A DNA stretch of 64,000 bases. Origin: Bacteroidales bacterium. GTDB taxonomy: Bacteria; Bacteroidota; Bacteroidia; Bacteroidales; F082. Where the stretch lies: assembly GCA_016291135.1 (NCBI GenBank), contig JAEFAE010000002.1, forward strand, positions 1 through 64,000, read 5' to 3'. The notes below the pieces were generated by a model. It had not been told where the DNA came from. It saw only the letters and a program-made list of their open reading frames with translations, and made no database searches. Below are positions 10,298 through 21,230 of this stretch, one piece after another; the first letter of the stretch is position 1; each line of letters begins with the position of its first letter. The position numbers and the translations under genes are program-made.

Positions 10298-10720
10298 ATG
10301 ATCCGTTTCCATACCATCGACGTTTCACTGCCTGTGTTCGACCCCGATGTGGTTCGGGCTTGGGTGTCACAGGTGATTGAAGATCGCGGCTTTGCTGTCG
10401 GTGAGCTGCATTACTATTTTTGCAGTGACGAGGCTTTGTTGCAAATCAACCGCGAGCGGTTGGGGCATGACTTCTATACGGACATTGTCACCTTTCCGCT
10501 TTCGGACGATCCCCACTTTGTTTCCAGCGAGTTTTGCATCAGTCTCGATCGCATTGCCGAGAATGCGACCGCTTTTGGACGCAGTTACGAGAGTGAACTA
10601 TTCCGCGTGATGATTCATGGGGTGCTTCATTTGATCGGTTTTGACGATCACACCGAAAAGGATCAAAAAGACATGCGGGCGATGGAGGAAAAATGTCTCT
10701 TAAAGATTTTAAACAATTGA
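10298..10720 (+). CDS. ybeY: Endoribonuclease YbeY (rRNA maturation)
   Basis: HGVLHLIGFDDH metal-binding motif, correct size. Confidence 0.95.
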   Translation: MIRFHTIDVSLPVFDPDVVRAWVSQVIEDRGFAVGELHYYFCSDEALLQINRERLGHDFYTDIVTFPLSDDPHFVSSEFCISLDRIAENATAFGRSYESELFRVMIHGVLHLIGFDDHTEKDQKDMRAMEEKCLLKILNN

Positions 10721-10767
10721 ATATCAATAATATAGCATAATTGTTCCTTGTGAAACATTAAAATGTC

Positions 10768-12642
10768 ATGACCTTTGAACTGTATGATATCATCGTAGTG
10801 GGTGCGGGCCATGCCGGGTGCGAGGCTGCCGCTGCGGCTGCCAATTTAGGCAATAAGGTGTTGTTGGTGACCATGGACTTGCGTTTGTTTGCCTCCATGT
10901 CGTGCAATCCGGCCATGGGCGGCATTGCCAAGGGGCAGATTGTTCGCGAGATCGATGCCATGGGCGGCTATTCGGGGATTGTTTCCGACAAAACCATGAT
11001 CCAGTTCCGGATGCTCAACAAGAGCAAGGGTCCTGCCATGTGGAGTCCCCGTTGCCAAAGTGACAAGATGATGTTCTCGGCTGAATGGCGTAGCCAATTA
11101 CAACAAGTGCCCAACTTGGATTTCTGGCAAGATTCCGTCGATGGGCTGTTGTTCGAAGGGGATCGGGTATGCGGGGTCCATACGTTCATGGGTGGCGATA
11201 TCCATTCCAAAGCCGTGGTATTGACCAACGGCACCTTCTTGAATGGCTTGATCCATATTGGGGAGATGCATTTTTCAGGCGGTCGCATGGGCGAGCCTGC
11301 CAGTCAGGGTTTGTCCGACCAACTTCGCAACCACGGGTTCGAGGTGAAGCGTTTGAAGACGGGAACCCCCATGCGTATCGACGGTCGCACCATCGATTTC
11401 GGCAAGCTGGAAGAGCAAAAGGGTGACGACGAGGTGGTTGGCTTTTCCTACCTGAAACACGATCCGATTCCTTGCCAGCGTAGCTGTTACATCGCGCGTA
11501 CGTCACGCAAGGTGCACGACATTCTCCGGAAGGGATTCCAATACTCACCGATGTTTACCGGTCGCATCCAAGGCGTTGGGCCACGGTATTGTCCCAGCAT
11601 CGAAGACAAGATCGAGCGTTTTTCCGATAAGGATTCGCATCAGTTGTTTGTGGAACCTGAAGGATGGACCACCCAGGAATATTACCTGAATGGATTCAGC
11701 TCTTCGCTGCCCGATACCATCCAATATGAGGCCTTGCGAGCCATCGAAGGCTTCGAACACGCCAAAATCTACCGGCCGGGTTATGCCATCGAATACGACT
11801 ACTTCCCTCCCGACCAGCTTCACCATTCCCTGGAGACCCGCCTTGTACACGGTTTGTTCTTTGCTGGTCAAATCAACGGCACTACGGGCTATGAAGAGGC
11901 GGCTTGCCAAGGGTTGATGGCAGGCATTAACGCCCATCTGTTGCTTCACGACCAAGATCCTTTGGTGTTATCCCGGTCCGAAGCTTATATCGGTGTGTTG
12001 ATCGACGATCTGATCACCAAAGGCGTGGACGAACCGTATCGGATGTTTACCAGCCGCGCCGAATACCGTATCCTGTTGCGTCAGGACAACGCCGACACGC
12101 GTTTGACGGAACGTTCCTATCGGTTGGGCTTGGCCAATGAGGCGCGGTACCAGTTGTTGCTGGAGAAAAAAGAAAAGGTAGCTGCGTTGATGGCACAGTT
12201 GGAGCAAACCAGTGTGACCCCTGACGAAATCAACGGCCTTCTGGAACAGCATGGCACCTCCCCTATTGCTCAGCGTACCCGTCTCTCCTACCTTTTGTTA
12301 CGTCCGCAACTGAGTTTGTTCGATTTGATTGAAGGGGTCCCCATGCTTGCTTCCCAATATGCCCTTAAGGATCGTTTTGTCCGGGAGTGTGTGCAGGAAG
12401 CCGAAATCCTCATCAAGTACGATGGTTATATCAACAAGGAATATGACCTGGCTGAAAAGTTGAACCGTCTGGAGTCCTTTAAATTGCCGGTTGATTTCGA
12501 TTACCATACCCTTACTTCCCTCTCGTTTGAGGCGAGGGAAAAACTGAACCGATACCGCCCTGAGACCCTTGGCCAAGCCTCTCGAATCAGTGGTATTTCT
12601 CCGGCCGATGTTTCTGTATTAGCCATATTTTTAGGAAGATAG
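10768..12642 (+). CDS. mnmG: tRNA uridine-5-carboxymethylaminomethyl(34) synthesis enzyme MnmG
   Basis: IIVVGAGHAGCEAAAAAANLG, SCNPAMGGIAKGQIVREIDAMGG, full length. Confidence 0.97.
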   Translation: MTFELYDIIVVGAGHAGCEAAAAAANLGNKVLLVTMDLRLFASMSCNPAMGGIAKGQIVREIDAMGGYSGIVSDKTMIQFRMLNKSKGPAMWSPRCQSDKMMFSAEWRSQLQQVPNLDFWQDSVDGLLFEGDRVCGVHTFMGGDIHSKAVVLTNGTFLNGLIHIGEMHFSGGRMGEPASQGLSDQLRNHGFEVKRLKTGTPMRIDGRTIDFGKLEEQKGDDEVVGFSYLKHDPIPCQRSCYIARTSRKVHDILRKGFQYSPMFTGRIQGVGPRYCPSIEDKIERFSDKDSHQLFVEPEGWTTQEYYLNGFSSSLPDTIQYEALRAIEGFEHAKIYRPGYAIEYDYFPPDQLHHSLETRLVHGLFFAGQINGTTGYEEAACQGLMAGINAHLLLHDQDPLVLSRSEAYIGVLIDDLITKGVDEPYRMFTSRAEYRILLRQDNADTRLTERSYRLGLANEARYQLLLEKKEKVAALMAQLEQTSVTPDEINGLLEQHGTSPIAQRTRLSYLLLRPQLSLFDLIEGVPMLASQYALKDRFVRECVQEAEILIKYDGYINKEYDLAEKLNRLESFKLPVDFDYHTLTSLSFEAREKLNRYRPETLGQASRISGISPADVSVLAIFLGR

Positions 12643-12674
12643 CAAATTGTTTCACGTGAAAAACTCGTTTTTGT

Positions 12675-13547
12675 ATGACTCGTTGTCCCTGGTGCCAAGC
12701 TGAAAACAACCATCGTTATTTGCAAGTGAAAGACCATTTCCTTTCGCAGGAAGTATTCGATGTGTTGGCGTGTGATCAATGCGGATTGCTCTTTACGGAT
12801 CCCCGTCCCGATGCAGAGCATATTGGTGCCTATTATGAAAGTGATGAATACCTCAGCCATCAAGAAAACAAATCGGGTTTGGTGCCTCGATTGTATGAGC
12901 GGGTAAAAAGAATCAATCTCAAGAATAAGCGTCGGATGGCCTTGCAAGGTCTTCAAAAGGGACGTTTGCTTGATATCGGTTGTGGTGTTGGTGATTTCTT
13001 GTGTGTAATGAAAGAATCTGGCTGGGAGGTGGCTGGCATTGAGCCTTCGGAACACGCTAAATCCATCGCCCTTAAGCGCTTGGGTTTCCTTCCTTTGGAT
13101 CCATCAGAAGCGAATAGTTATACTGATGCTTCTTTCGATGTGATTACGATGTGGCATGTTTTGGAGCATGTGGACGATTTGCGTGCGCAACTGGCTACCC
13201 TCCACCGGTTGCTCAAGCCGGGCGGTCGCTTGGTGATTGCTGTTCCTAACTATCAATCCTACGATGCAAAATATTATCAGCAGGCTTGGGCGGCGTGGGA
13301 TGTGCCCCGTCATTTGAACCATTTCAACGCTGCTTTTCTCCAAGCCGCTTTTCAAGATTATGGTTTTGAAATCGTTGAACATCAGTCGCTTAACTGGGAT
13401 TCATATTATATTTCCTTCCTTAGTGAGCGTTATTTGACGCATGGTCTTGCCTTGGTACGCGGTGCTTTCCGTGGGGCGGTTTCCAACCTTAAGGCGCATC
13501 GGAACGGGGCCTACTCCAGTCGGGTTTATGTTTTCAAAAAGAAATGA
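12675..13547 (+). CDS. Class I SAM-dependent methyltransferase with N-terminal zinc-ribbon
   Basis: CPWCQ...CDQCG; LLDIGCGVGDFLCVMKESGWEVAGIEPS; MWHVLEHVDD. Confidence 0.85.
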   Translation: MTRCPWCQAENNHRYLQVKDHFLSQEVFDVLACDQCGLLFTDPRPDAEHIGAYYESDEYLSHQENKSGLVPRLYERVKRINLKNKRRMALQGLQKGRLLDIGCGVGDFLCVMKESGWEVAGIEPSEHAKSIALKRLGFLPLDPSEANSYTDASFDVITMWHVLEHVDDLRAQLATLHRLLKPGGRLVIAVPNYQSYDAKYYQQAWAAWDVPRHLNHFNAAFLQAAFQDYGFEIVEHQSLNWDSYYISFLSERYLTHGLALVRGAFRGAVSNLKAHRNGAYSSRVYVFKKK

Positions 13548-13681
13548 GCCCATGTTGGTTGTTTCGTCCAGAATCCCCTTTTTTCGCCTTTTCAGCGCAT
13601 TTTTACTTTTTTGAACCGGATCTTCATTTTTCAAAAAATCTTCGTAAATTCGCCGTGTTTTTATAAATAATTCTCAATCAA

Positions 13682-16600
13682 ATGGTTAAACGAGGCAAAC
13701 GTCGTCTTTGGATTCCTTGGGTGCTTTGGTCGCTCTTTTTTGGTGCCGCCTTGCTCTTGGGTTGGCATCTCTTTTCCAAATCGGAAGCTTCCCGTGCTTA
13801 TGACGCCCGTCGCATCCAACAATCGGTGCTTCGTTTGGACGGTTCGTTGAAAGACTTTCAGAATGTCCTCTGTACCCTTCCCGATGCCACGGGCATTCTT
13901 TCGGATCATTCCCGGCGGTATGCTTTCTTCCAAGAACAACCTGCGGTCGTCTTTTATGACGATTCGCTTCTGTTTTGGAACATCAATCAAGTGGAGCCAC
14001 GCATTTTGCGGAAACGGGTTCCGCTTCCTTCGGACACCATCATGCATTTCAATGCCGGTGACTTCATAGTGCATGCGTTCCGTCATGAAGGTTTCTCGGT
14101 ATTTCTCTTAGCGACCCTTACTACAGAGTATCCCATAGAAAACACCTTTTTTGTCAATCGGTTCCAACCTTTGCCCATTCGGCGCGAAGTCCATTTTTTG
14201 TCGCAACCCACGCCTGACAGCCATCCCGTTTATGGGCAATCCGGAGCACTCCTCTCCTACCTGGACCTTTCTCCTTCCCCTGCTTTGAATGACCTATACG
14301 AAGGTTGGCCTCTGGTCTGTGTGTTGCTGATGCTCTGCTGCCTGTATTTGCTTTGCTGCCGCTGGGTGGTCGCCAAAATGCCCACCCCCTCCCCTGCCCA
14401 AACCGCCGCGTTCGGTAAGATTGGGCCGGTGATCGCCACCTTGGGTTTTGTCGTGCTCGTGGCTTTTGCCTTCGCCCGCTTGTGTCGCTTTTTCTTTGCG
14501 CATGGTTTCTTCATTCCAGGGGCCATGCGGCTCGACATGTCTTTCCTCTTGCTGTTCGTGTTTCTGTTGCTGGTGTTGACGCTGATGCTGTTGTTGAAGC
14601 GGCTTTTCTTGCGCCATCACGCCACTTCGTCGCGCAACGAATTGTATTTCATGATCTTGCAGTTGATGGTATTGGGCGTCTTGTTGACCTATTGCTACAA
14701 CCGGGAATATACCCGTTTCGAGAACCGGCAGGTACAATCCTTGGCTATGGACTTGGCGGATGAGCGGGATCCTGAGTTTGAGGAGTCTTACCGTCGTTTT
14801 CTCGCCACCGCCCCTTACGACACCACGTTTTTCACCACCCTGCTTTCGGAGGATGTGATGGAAGCGGTGGCCGAAGACTACATGCGTAATTTCCTCTTCG
14901 ACTCGGTGATGAACCAATACAACGTTTTTGCCACCCTCTGCTCGCCGGGTATGGAGCTGGTGGTGCAACCTTTCGACGAGGTGGCCGAATGTGGGGCCTA
15001 TTTCCTCTCGAAAGTGAATGACAACCATGGCGTGGACCTCAACGACGGCCTCTATTTCCTCGATTACAACAGCTTGGATCCCAGCTACCTCTCTACGTTC
15101 AATTTCCTGGTGGGCGATTCCATTTCAAAACGCACGGTCTATCTGGAGTTCACCAAGCCGATCGCTCCCCAAGGATTCGGCCTTCCCAAGATGCTCCAGA
15201 CCGTTCATAGCCAACTGCCCATCGACTACTCTGTCGCTTGCTATCAGGACAGCCTGTTGGTGTATAAGAACGGCTCCTATGTGTATCCCAACTACCTTTC
15301 CGACTACCATCACCAACCCAACGACTTCTATTATGGTCGCCGGATGAAGCATTACACGTGCCAGACCGACGAGGGCAAGGTGATTGCCCTCAGCTTGCCG
15401 CGCCGCGATTGGAAACAGGTGACCACGCCTTTTGTGGTCTTTTTCCTGATCCTGTTGACGAACTTCCTGTTGGTGTATTTCGTGGGCGGGGTCCGGCGGC
15501 ATTATCCCACCGCCCATACCTTGAGCAACCAATTCCAGATGCTGGTGCTCATCGCCTTGGGCCTGTCGTTCCTTGTGGTGGGCCCGGTTTCGGTGCTCTA
15601 CATGCGTGCCTTCTACACCCAGAAGTCGGAAGACTACCATTTTGAGCGGATCCGCACCCTTCTGCTCGACATCACCGGCGAGGTGGACTTTTCCTTCCTG
15701 AAGCAGCCGGGCTTCAAATACGAGTTGGACGGGATCCTCCGGCACTATTCCGAGACGTTTTTCACCGACATCAACCTGTATGGTCTCGACGGAAAGATGT
15801 TGGCCACCACCAGCCCCGAACTCCTCGACCTCCACCTGCAGTCGTCGTTGATGAATGCGGAAGCCTTCCACAACCTGCAAGGGGAGAAGTCGCTGTATTA
15901 CATCCACAATGAGCAACTGGGTGAAGCGGTGTTCCAGTCGGCCTACATCCCCATCCAAGACGCCAGCGGCAAGGTCCTGGCCTACCTCAACACCCCGTCG
16001 TTCGCCAGCCGGTCGGAGTTGCGTTCCGAGATCCTGAATTTCCTGCTGACCTACGTCAACATCATCCTGTTGCTCGTCATGGCCATTCTCGCCTATCTGC
16101 TCTACCAAACCCGTCGGCTGACCGACCCCTTGGTCCGTTTGCAGGAGAAGATGCGTCAGATCGACCTCAACAAGTCGAACGAGAAGCTGGAATGGCGGAG
16201 TTCCGACGAGATTGGCGCTTTGGTCAACCAATACAACCAGCTAGTGGTGGAGCTTGAGAAGAGTGCCGCCGAACTGCGTCGCACCACTACCGAATCGGCC
16301 TGGCGCGGCGTGGCCCGACAGGTGGCGCACGAGATCAAGAACTCGCTCACCCCGATGCGGCTCAGCGTGCAGCTGTTGCAACGCAACATCGCCCAAGGTA
16401 CCGCCACGCCGGAACAGATCCAACGCACCACCAACACCCTCATCGAGCAGATCGACGCCCTCTCCGACATCGCTTCCTCGTTCTCCAGCTACGCCAAGCT
16501 GCCGGAGAATCACCCGCAGCCTTTCGACCTGGCCGAACTGGTGGGCAACCTGGTCAACCTCTACGATAACGAGGAAAACATCACCTTCCGATACGTGTAC

Positions 16601-16954
16601 GATGCCCAGCGGGACCATACCTTCAATGGTGACAAGACCAACCTGAACAGTGCGGTGGGCAACCTGATCAAAAACGCCGTTCAAGCCATCGGGAACGCCC
16701 CCAACGGACAGATTACAGTCAGGCTGGACGACCGGGGCGACCGTTTCGTCGTGTCGGTCAAGGACAACGGAAAGGGCATCAAGGAGGAAGACAAGAACAT
16801 GATTTTCCTGCCCAATTTCACCACCAAGTCGAGCGGTTCGGGCGTCGGGCTTTCCTTGACCTACAACATCGTCAAGGCGGCCGGTGGCACCATTTCGTTC
16901 GACAGCACGGAAGGGGAGGGGGCCGAGTTTGTCATCGAATTGCCGAAAAGTTAA
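13682..16954 (+). CDS. NtrY-like sensor histidine kinase
   Basis: Multiple TMs, HAMP-like region, VARQVAHEIKNSLTPMRLSVQLLQRN H-box, NGKG/GSGVGLSL ATPase motifs. Confidence 0.85.
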   Translation: MVKRGKRRLWIPWVLWSLFFGAALLLGWHLFSKSEASRAYDARRIQQSVLRLDGSLKDFQNVLCTLPDATGILSDHSRRYAFFQEQPAVVFYDDSLLFWNINQVEPRILRKRVPLPSDTIMHFNAGDFIVHAFRHEGFSVFLLATLTTEYPIENTFFVNRFQPLPIRREVHFLSQPTPDSHPVYGQSGALLSYLDLSPSPALNDLYEGWPLVCVLLMLCCLYLLCCRWVVAKMPTPSPAQTAAFGKIGPVIATLGFVVLVAFAFARLCRFFFAHGFFIPGAMRLDMSFLLLFVFLLLVLTLMLLLKRLFLRHHATSSRNELYFMILQLMVLGVLLTYCYNREYTRFENRQVQSLAMDLADERDPEFEESYRRFLATAPYDTTFFTTLLSEDVMEAVAEDYMRNFLFDSVMNQYNVFATLCSPGMELVVQPFDEVAECGAYFLSKVNDNHGVDLNDGLYFLDYNSLDPSYLSTFNFLVGDSISKRTVYLEFTKPIAPQGFGLPKMLQTVHSQLPIDYSVACYQDSLLVYKNGSYVYPNYLSDYHHQPNDFYYGRRMKHYTCQTDEGKVIALSLPRRDWKQVTTPFVVFFLILLTNFLLVYFVGGVRRHYPTAHTLSNQFQMLVLIALGLSFLVVGPVSVLYMRAFYTQKSEDYHFERIRTLLLDITGEVDFSFLKQPGFKYELDGILRHYSETFFTDINLYGLDGKMLATTSPELLDLHLQSSLMNAEAFHNLQGEKSLYYIHNEQLGEAVFQSAYIPIQDASGKVLAYLNTPSFASRSELRSEILNFLLTYVNIILLLVMAILAYLLYQTRRLTDPLVRLQEKMRQIDLNKSNEKLEWRSSDEIGALVNQYNQLVVELEKSAAELRRTTTESAWRGVARQVAHEIKNSLTPMRLSVQLLQRNIAQGTATPEQIQRTTNTLIEQIDALSDIASSFSSYAKLPENHPQPFDLAELVGNLVNLYDNEENITFRYVYDAQRDHTFNGDKTNLNSAVGNLIKNAVQAIGNAPNGQITVRLDDRGDRFVVSVKDNGKGIKEEDKNMIFLPNFTTKSSGSGVGLSLTYNIVKAAGGTISFDSTEGEGAEFVIELPKS

Positions 16955-17009
16955 GCCCAACCAAATATTCAGCGTATTTTTGCGTTAAAGCACTACGATA
17001 TTACCAACC

Positions 17010-18515
17010 ATGTCAGAAAGCAAACTAGGATCCCTCGCAAAACAAACCGCCATCTATGGCTTGAGCAGCATCATCGGCAGGTTCTTGAACTACCTGCTGG
17101 TGCCCATTCACACCCATCGCATGGCCGCAGAATCGGGAGGCTATGGCATCGTCACCAACCTGTATGCCTACACCGCCCTCCTGCTGGTCATCCTGACCTT
17201 CGGCATGGAGACCACCTTCTTCCGTTTCTCCAACAAAGATGACGTCAACCCCGACAAGGCCTTCTCCACGGCTGGACTGTCGGTGGGCTTTGTCGCTCTG
17301 CTATTCCTGCTGCTGGTGTCGGCATTTTTGAAACCCATTGCTGGCGCCTTGGATTATGCCTTGCATCCCGAGTTTGTGGAAATCATGGCCATCATCGTGG
17401 CTTTCGACGCGTTCCAAGCCATCCTTTTCGCCAGGCTGCGTTATGAAAACCGTCCCATCAAGTTCATGGTGCTGAAACTGTCGTTCATCATCATGAGCCT
17501 GTTGCTCAACCTGTTCATCTTTTATCTGGCGCCGTACCTGAAAGCCCATTTCCCGGCCATGATGGAATGGTACCATACCAGTTACCAGGTGGGTTACATC
17601 TTCATCGCCAACCTGATCTGTACCGTGTTGGTCACCTTCGGTTTCATCCCCGAGATCAAGAAGCTGAAAACCGGCATCGACTTTACGCTGTTGAAGCGGA
17701 TGCTGAACTATACGTGGCCGATCCTGCTCCTGGGCCTGGCCGGCATCCTCAACCAGGTGGCCGACAAGATCGTCTTCAAGAAAATCGTCCCCGGACTGGA
17801 AGGGGAGGAGCAGCTCGGCATCTATGGCGCCTGTGTGAAGATCGCGATGATCATGGCCATGATCACCCAAGCCTTCCGCTATGCCTACGAGCCTTTCGTT
17901 TTTGGCGGCAAGCGCGATACGGCCGACAAGGAGACCCAAGCCAAGGTGATGAAGTACTTCATCATCTTCACGTTGCTGGCTTTCCTTGCCGTGATGATGT
18001 ACATGCCGCTGTTGCAGCATCTCGTCGGTGCCGACTACCGGGAAGGCCTGCGCGTGGTGCCCATCGTGATGATGGCCGAGATCTTCATGGGCATCTATTT
18101 CAACCTCTCGTTCTGGTACAAGCTCATCGACGAGACCTGGTGGGGGGCTCTTTTCTCCGCCATCGGCTGTGCGGTGCTGCTGGCCATCAACTTTGTCTTT
18201 GTGCCGAAATACGGCTATATGGCTTGTGCCTGGGGCGGTTTTGCCGGCTACGGCACCTGCATGGTGCTGTCCTATTTCGTGGGACAGAAAAAGGCGCCAA
18301 TTCCGTACGACCTGAAGTCGGCCTTCCTGTATTTCGCCGTGGCCCTGGTTTTGTTCTTTGTCCAGCAATCCCTCCATTTCGAAAGCAAGGCCTTGACCTT
18401 GGTCGTCAATACCGTCCTGTTGCTGGTCTTTGCCGCCTTCATTTGCTGGAAAGAAAAAGACCTGGTTAAGGCCGTGACCCAGCTTGTAAATAGTAAAATA
18501 TTGAAAAAGAAATAG
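17010..18515 (+). CDS. Oligosaccharide flippase / polysaccharide biosynthesis protein (MATE/MOP superfamily)
   Basis: N-terminal [30 protein letters not shown], 12-14 TM pattern. Confidence 0.85.
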   Translation: MSESKLGSLAKQTAIYGLSSIIGRFLNYLLVPIHTHRMAAESGGYGIVTNLYAYTALLLVILTFGMETTFFRFSNKDDVNPDKAFSTAGLSVGFVALLFLLLVSAFLKPIAGALDYALHPEFVEIMAIIVAFDAFQAILFARLRYENRPIKFMVLKLSFIIMSLLLNLFIFYLAPYLKAHFPAMMEWYHTSYQVGYIFIANLICTVLVTFGFIPEIKKLKTGIDFTLLKRMLNYTWPILLLGLAGILNQVADKIVFKKIVPGLEGEEQLGIYGACVKIAMIMAMITQAFRYAYEPFVFGGKRDTADKETQAKVMKYFIIFTLLAFLAVMMYMPLLQHLVGADYREGLRVVPIVMMAEIFMGIYFNLSFWYKLIDETWWGALFSAIGCAVLLAINFVFVPKYGYMACAWGGFAGYGTCMVLSYFVGQKKAPIPYDLKSAFLYFAVALVLFFVQQSLHFESKALTLVVNTVLLLVFAAFICWKEKDLVKAVTQLVNSKILKKK

Positions 18516-18517
18516 TT

Positions 18518-18955
18518 ATGAAACTACACATTGTCAATACATCGAACAATCCGTTGCCAGCCTACGAAACGGTGAACGCTGCTGGCATGGATTTGCGTGC
18601 CTATTTGCCCGAAGGCCCCGTGACCTTGGCGCCGATGCAACGTTTTTTGGTGCCTACAGGCCTCTATATGGAGATTCCCGAAGGTTACGAGGGACAGGTG
18701 CGTCCTCGCAGCGGCTTGGCGATCAAGAGCGGCATCACGGTGCTCAATACCCCTGGAACCATCGATGCCGACTATCGTGGACAGGTTTGTGTGATCTTGA
18801 TCAACCTCTCCGACAAGCCGTTCGTCATCAACAGTGGGGACCGTGTCGCCCAGCTGGTCATCGCCCGTTGTGAACAGGTGGAGCCGGTGCAGGTGGAAGT
18901 GCTCTCCGAGACGGAACGCGGTGCGGGGGGATTTGGACATACGGGACAACATTGA
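18518..18955 (+). CDS. dut: dUTP diphosphatase
   Basis: [54 protein letters not shown]. Confidence 0.96.
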   Translation: MKLHIVNTSNNPLPAYETVNAAGMDLRAYLPEGPVTLAPMQRFLVPTGLYMEIPEGYEGQVRPRSGLAIKSGITVLNTPGTIDADYRGQVCVILINLSDKPFVINSGDRVAQLVIARCEQVEPVQVEVLSETERGAGGFGHTGQH

Positions 18956-18960
18956 ACGGA

Positions 18961-19006
18961 GCACCCCATAGGGGTGCCCTATTGGTAACCAGGGGCGCCA
19001 CCCCTG
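18961..19006. repeat. Double-hairpin intergenic element between dut and the TPR gene
   Basis: GCACCCC-ata-GGGGTGC and CAGGGG-cgcca-CCCCTG stems. Confidence 0.65.
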
Positions 19007-19015
19007 AAAAGAAAG

Positions 19016-20710
19016 ATGAAGAAAAAGAAACTATATTTCGGTTTATTGATTGCGTTGTTGTTTGCGACCTGGGGAGAAGGGTTCTCGCAGGTGGACAAAC
19101 GCAAGAACGCACTGAATTTTTCCAAGGGCATCGAATGCAAATACAAGGATGATGTCCAGGGTGCCATCCAGCATTTCGAGACGGCCTTGAAGGCATTCCC
19201 CGACGATGCTGCCAGCATGTTCGAGCTCAGCGAGCAGTACGTGAAGGCGGGTAGGGTGGACGATGGTTTTGCGATGATCAAGCGGGCCTCGGAGATCGAT
19301 CCTGAAAACAAATGGTACCAGATGCGTCTGGCGCGGTTCTACCGCAACTACGAACAATATGACGACTTCATCCGGGTCTATGAGGCGTTGACGAGCCGCT
19401 ATCCGGGCGATGTCGACATGCTCAGCGAGTTGGTCGAGGTATACCTGATTTCCGAACGGTACGACAAGGCGCTCGACAAACTCGCATTGCTGGAGAAAGA
19501 AATCGGCCACCATCCCCTCATCGGAGAGCAGCGGGTGGAGATCTATAAACGCCAAGGCAAGACCAAGAACGTCATTGCCGAGTTGCAGAAGATGATCGAT
19601 GCCGACCCCGAGAACACCCGCTATTACAACATGCTGGCCAAGGTGTATATGGACAACGGCAAGGAAAAGGAAGCCGTCAAGCTGTACGAACAGATCAAGG
19701 CCATCGATCCCAACGACCCGTATATCAACATCTCCCTGCTTGAGTATTATGAGAAACGCGGCGAGTTCGACAAGGCGTTCGGGGAGCTGATTGCGGCCAT
19801 CAACAACAAGAACCTGGATTTCAACACCAAGGCCAATATTTACGAATACTGGTTCAACAAGTTCCAGGCGTCCGACCAGATCGACCGGCAGGCGATGGAA
19901 GCAGGGAAGGCTTTCCTGGCCAACTATCCCGACAACAAGATGGGCTACCTGATCCTGGGCTCGTATTACATGAACAAGGAGGATTATCGGGCTTGCCGCG
20001 ACATGTCGCTGAAAGCCTTGACCTACGAACCGGGCAACTATGCCGCCTGGCAGTACCTGGTGCTCAGCGAGGCCCCGCTTCGCGAGAACGACTCGTTGAT
20101 GAAACATTCGCTGCAGGCGCTGCAGTTCTATCCCACCCAGCCGGTGTTCTACTGGTTTGCCGGCGTGTCGCATGCCCTCGACAAACAGGACGAGGCGGCC
20201 ATCGGCTATTTTGAGAAAGGCCGCAAGTTTGTGACCGACCGCAAGTTGCTGGCCGATTTCGACAGCTATCTGGGCGATCTGTACCATGCCACGGGCGACT
20301 GGGAGAAATCGTTCGAGGCCTACGACCGTGTGTTGAAATTCAACCCCGACGACGCCTTGGTGCTGAACAACTACGCCTATTATCTCTCGTTGCGGTCGGA
20401 GCATCTCGACAAGGCCAAGGAGATGGCCTTGCATGCCGTGGAGCTGGATCCCAACAACGCCATCTATCTCGACACCTACGCCTGGGTGCTGTTCAAGCTC
20501 GGCGACCTAAAGGCCGCCGAGGCTCAGATGAAGAAAGCCTTGAACCAGCACAAATCGCCCGATGGCACGTATTTTGAGCATTATGGCGACATCCTTTTCA
20601 AGCAGGGAAAGACGGCCGAGGCGGTGGATCAATGGAGCCGGGCCAAACAAGCAGGCGGTGGCTCTGCCTTGCTCGACAAGAAACTGAAAGACAAAAAACT
20701 ATATGAATAA
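19016..20710 (+). CDS. Tetratricopeptide repeat protein, secreted
   Basis: Signal peptide; multiple TPR units through C-terminus. Confidence 0.8.
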   Translation: MKKKKLYFGLLIALLFATWGEGFSQVDKRKNALNFSKGIECKYKDDVQGAIQHFETALKAFPDDAASMFELSEQYVKAGRVDDGFAMIKRASEIDPENKWYQMRLARFYRNYEQYDDFIRVYEALTSRYPGDVDMLSELVEVYLISERYDKALDKLALLEKEIGHHPLIGEQRVEIYKRQGKTKNVIAELQKMIDADPENTRYYNMLAKVYMDNGKEKEAVKLYEQIKAIDPNDPYINISLLEYYEKRGEFDKAFGELIAAINNKNLDFNTKANIYEYWFNKFQASDQIDRQAMEAGKAFLANYPDNKMGYLILGSYYMNKEDYRACRDMSLKALTYEPGNYAAWQYLVLSEAPLRENDSLMKHSLQALQFYPTQPVFYWFAGVSHALDKQDEAAIGYFEKGRKFVTDRKLLADFDSYLGDLYHATGDWEKSFEAYDRVLKFNPDDALVLNNYAYYLSLRSEHLDKAKEMALHAVELDPNNAIYLDTYAWVLFKLGDLKAAEAQMKKALNQHKSPDGTYFEHYGDILFKQGKTAEAVDQWSRAKQAGGGSALLDKKLKDKKLYE

Positions 20711-21230
20711 CGTTCGTAGTATCGGTGGTTGGTTGTTGGCGGTGCTCTTGCTATCGTTGCTGGCGTCGTGCACGTCACGCAAGAAGCTGGTGTCGCCCAT
20801 GGCCCATGCTGCCGACTACGAGTGGATGACGGCCAAGATGACCCTCGACGTCTGTGCCGAGGAAATGGAACTCAACGACCTCAACGGCGTCCTGAGGATG
20901 CGGCGCGACAGCGTGATCTGGATCTCGGCTTCCGCCATGATGGGCATGGAGGCCGTGCGCGCTTGCGTCACCGCCGACTCCGTGGTCGTTCTCAACCGGC
21001 TCGAAAAGACCTATCTCGCCGAGCCTCTTGCCGAGGTGAGCGAGAAGCTGGCATTGCCCTTGACCCTGTCGGAGACCCAGACCCTGCTCCTGGGCGACGG
21101 ACGCTCCGACCACGTGGAGCTGCGGGTTGGCCCCTATACCGCCAAGATCCGTTATTCCGACATCCATTGGAACGAGCCGACCACCTTCCCGATCCATGTC
21201 GGCAAGACCTACGAAAGGAGGAAGCTATGA
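20703..21230 (+). CDS. DUF4292-like (LolB-like) lipoprotein
   Basis: LASCTSRKK lipobox; size and context between TPR and EnvC genes. Confidence 0.65.
   Translation: MNNVRSIGGWLLAVLLLSLLASCTSRKKLVSPMAHAADYEWMTAKMTLDVCAEEMELNDLNGVLRMRRDSVIWISASAMMGMEAVRACVTADSVVVLNRLEKTYLAEPLAEVSEKLALPLTLSETQTLLLGDGRSDHVELRVGPYTAKIRYSDIHWNEPTTFPIHVGKTYERRKL

Noticed and set aside
17301-18377. Long minus-strand ORF (358 aa) opposite the flippase
   Set aside because: His/Asp/Gln-rich antisense shadow typical of TM genes with this codon bias.
19043-20434. 463-aa minus-strand ORF opposite the TPR gene
   Set aside because: Antisense shadow; plus strand has a clear TPR protein in the same interval.
20729-21226. 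N-terminal extension of the EnvC-like ORF
   Set aside because: Out-of-frame reading of the DUF4292-like gene; signal peptide begins at 21227 with ATGA overlap.
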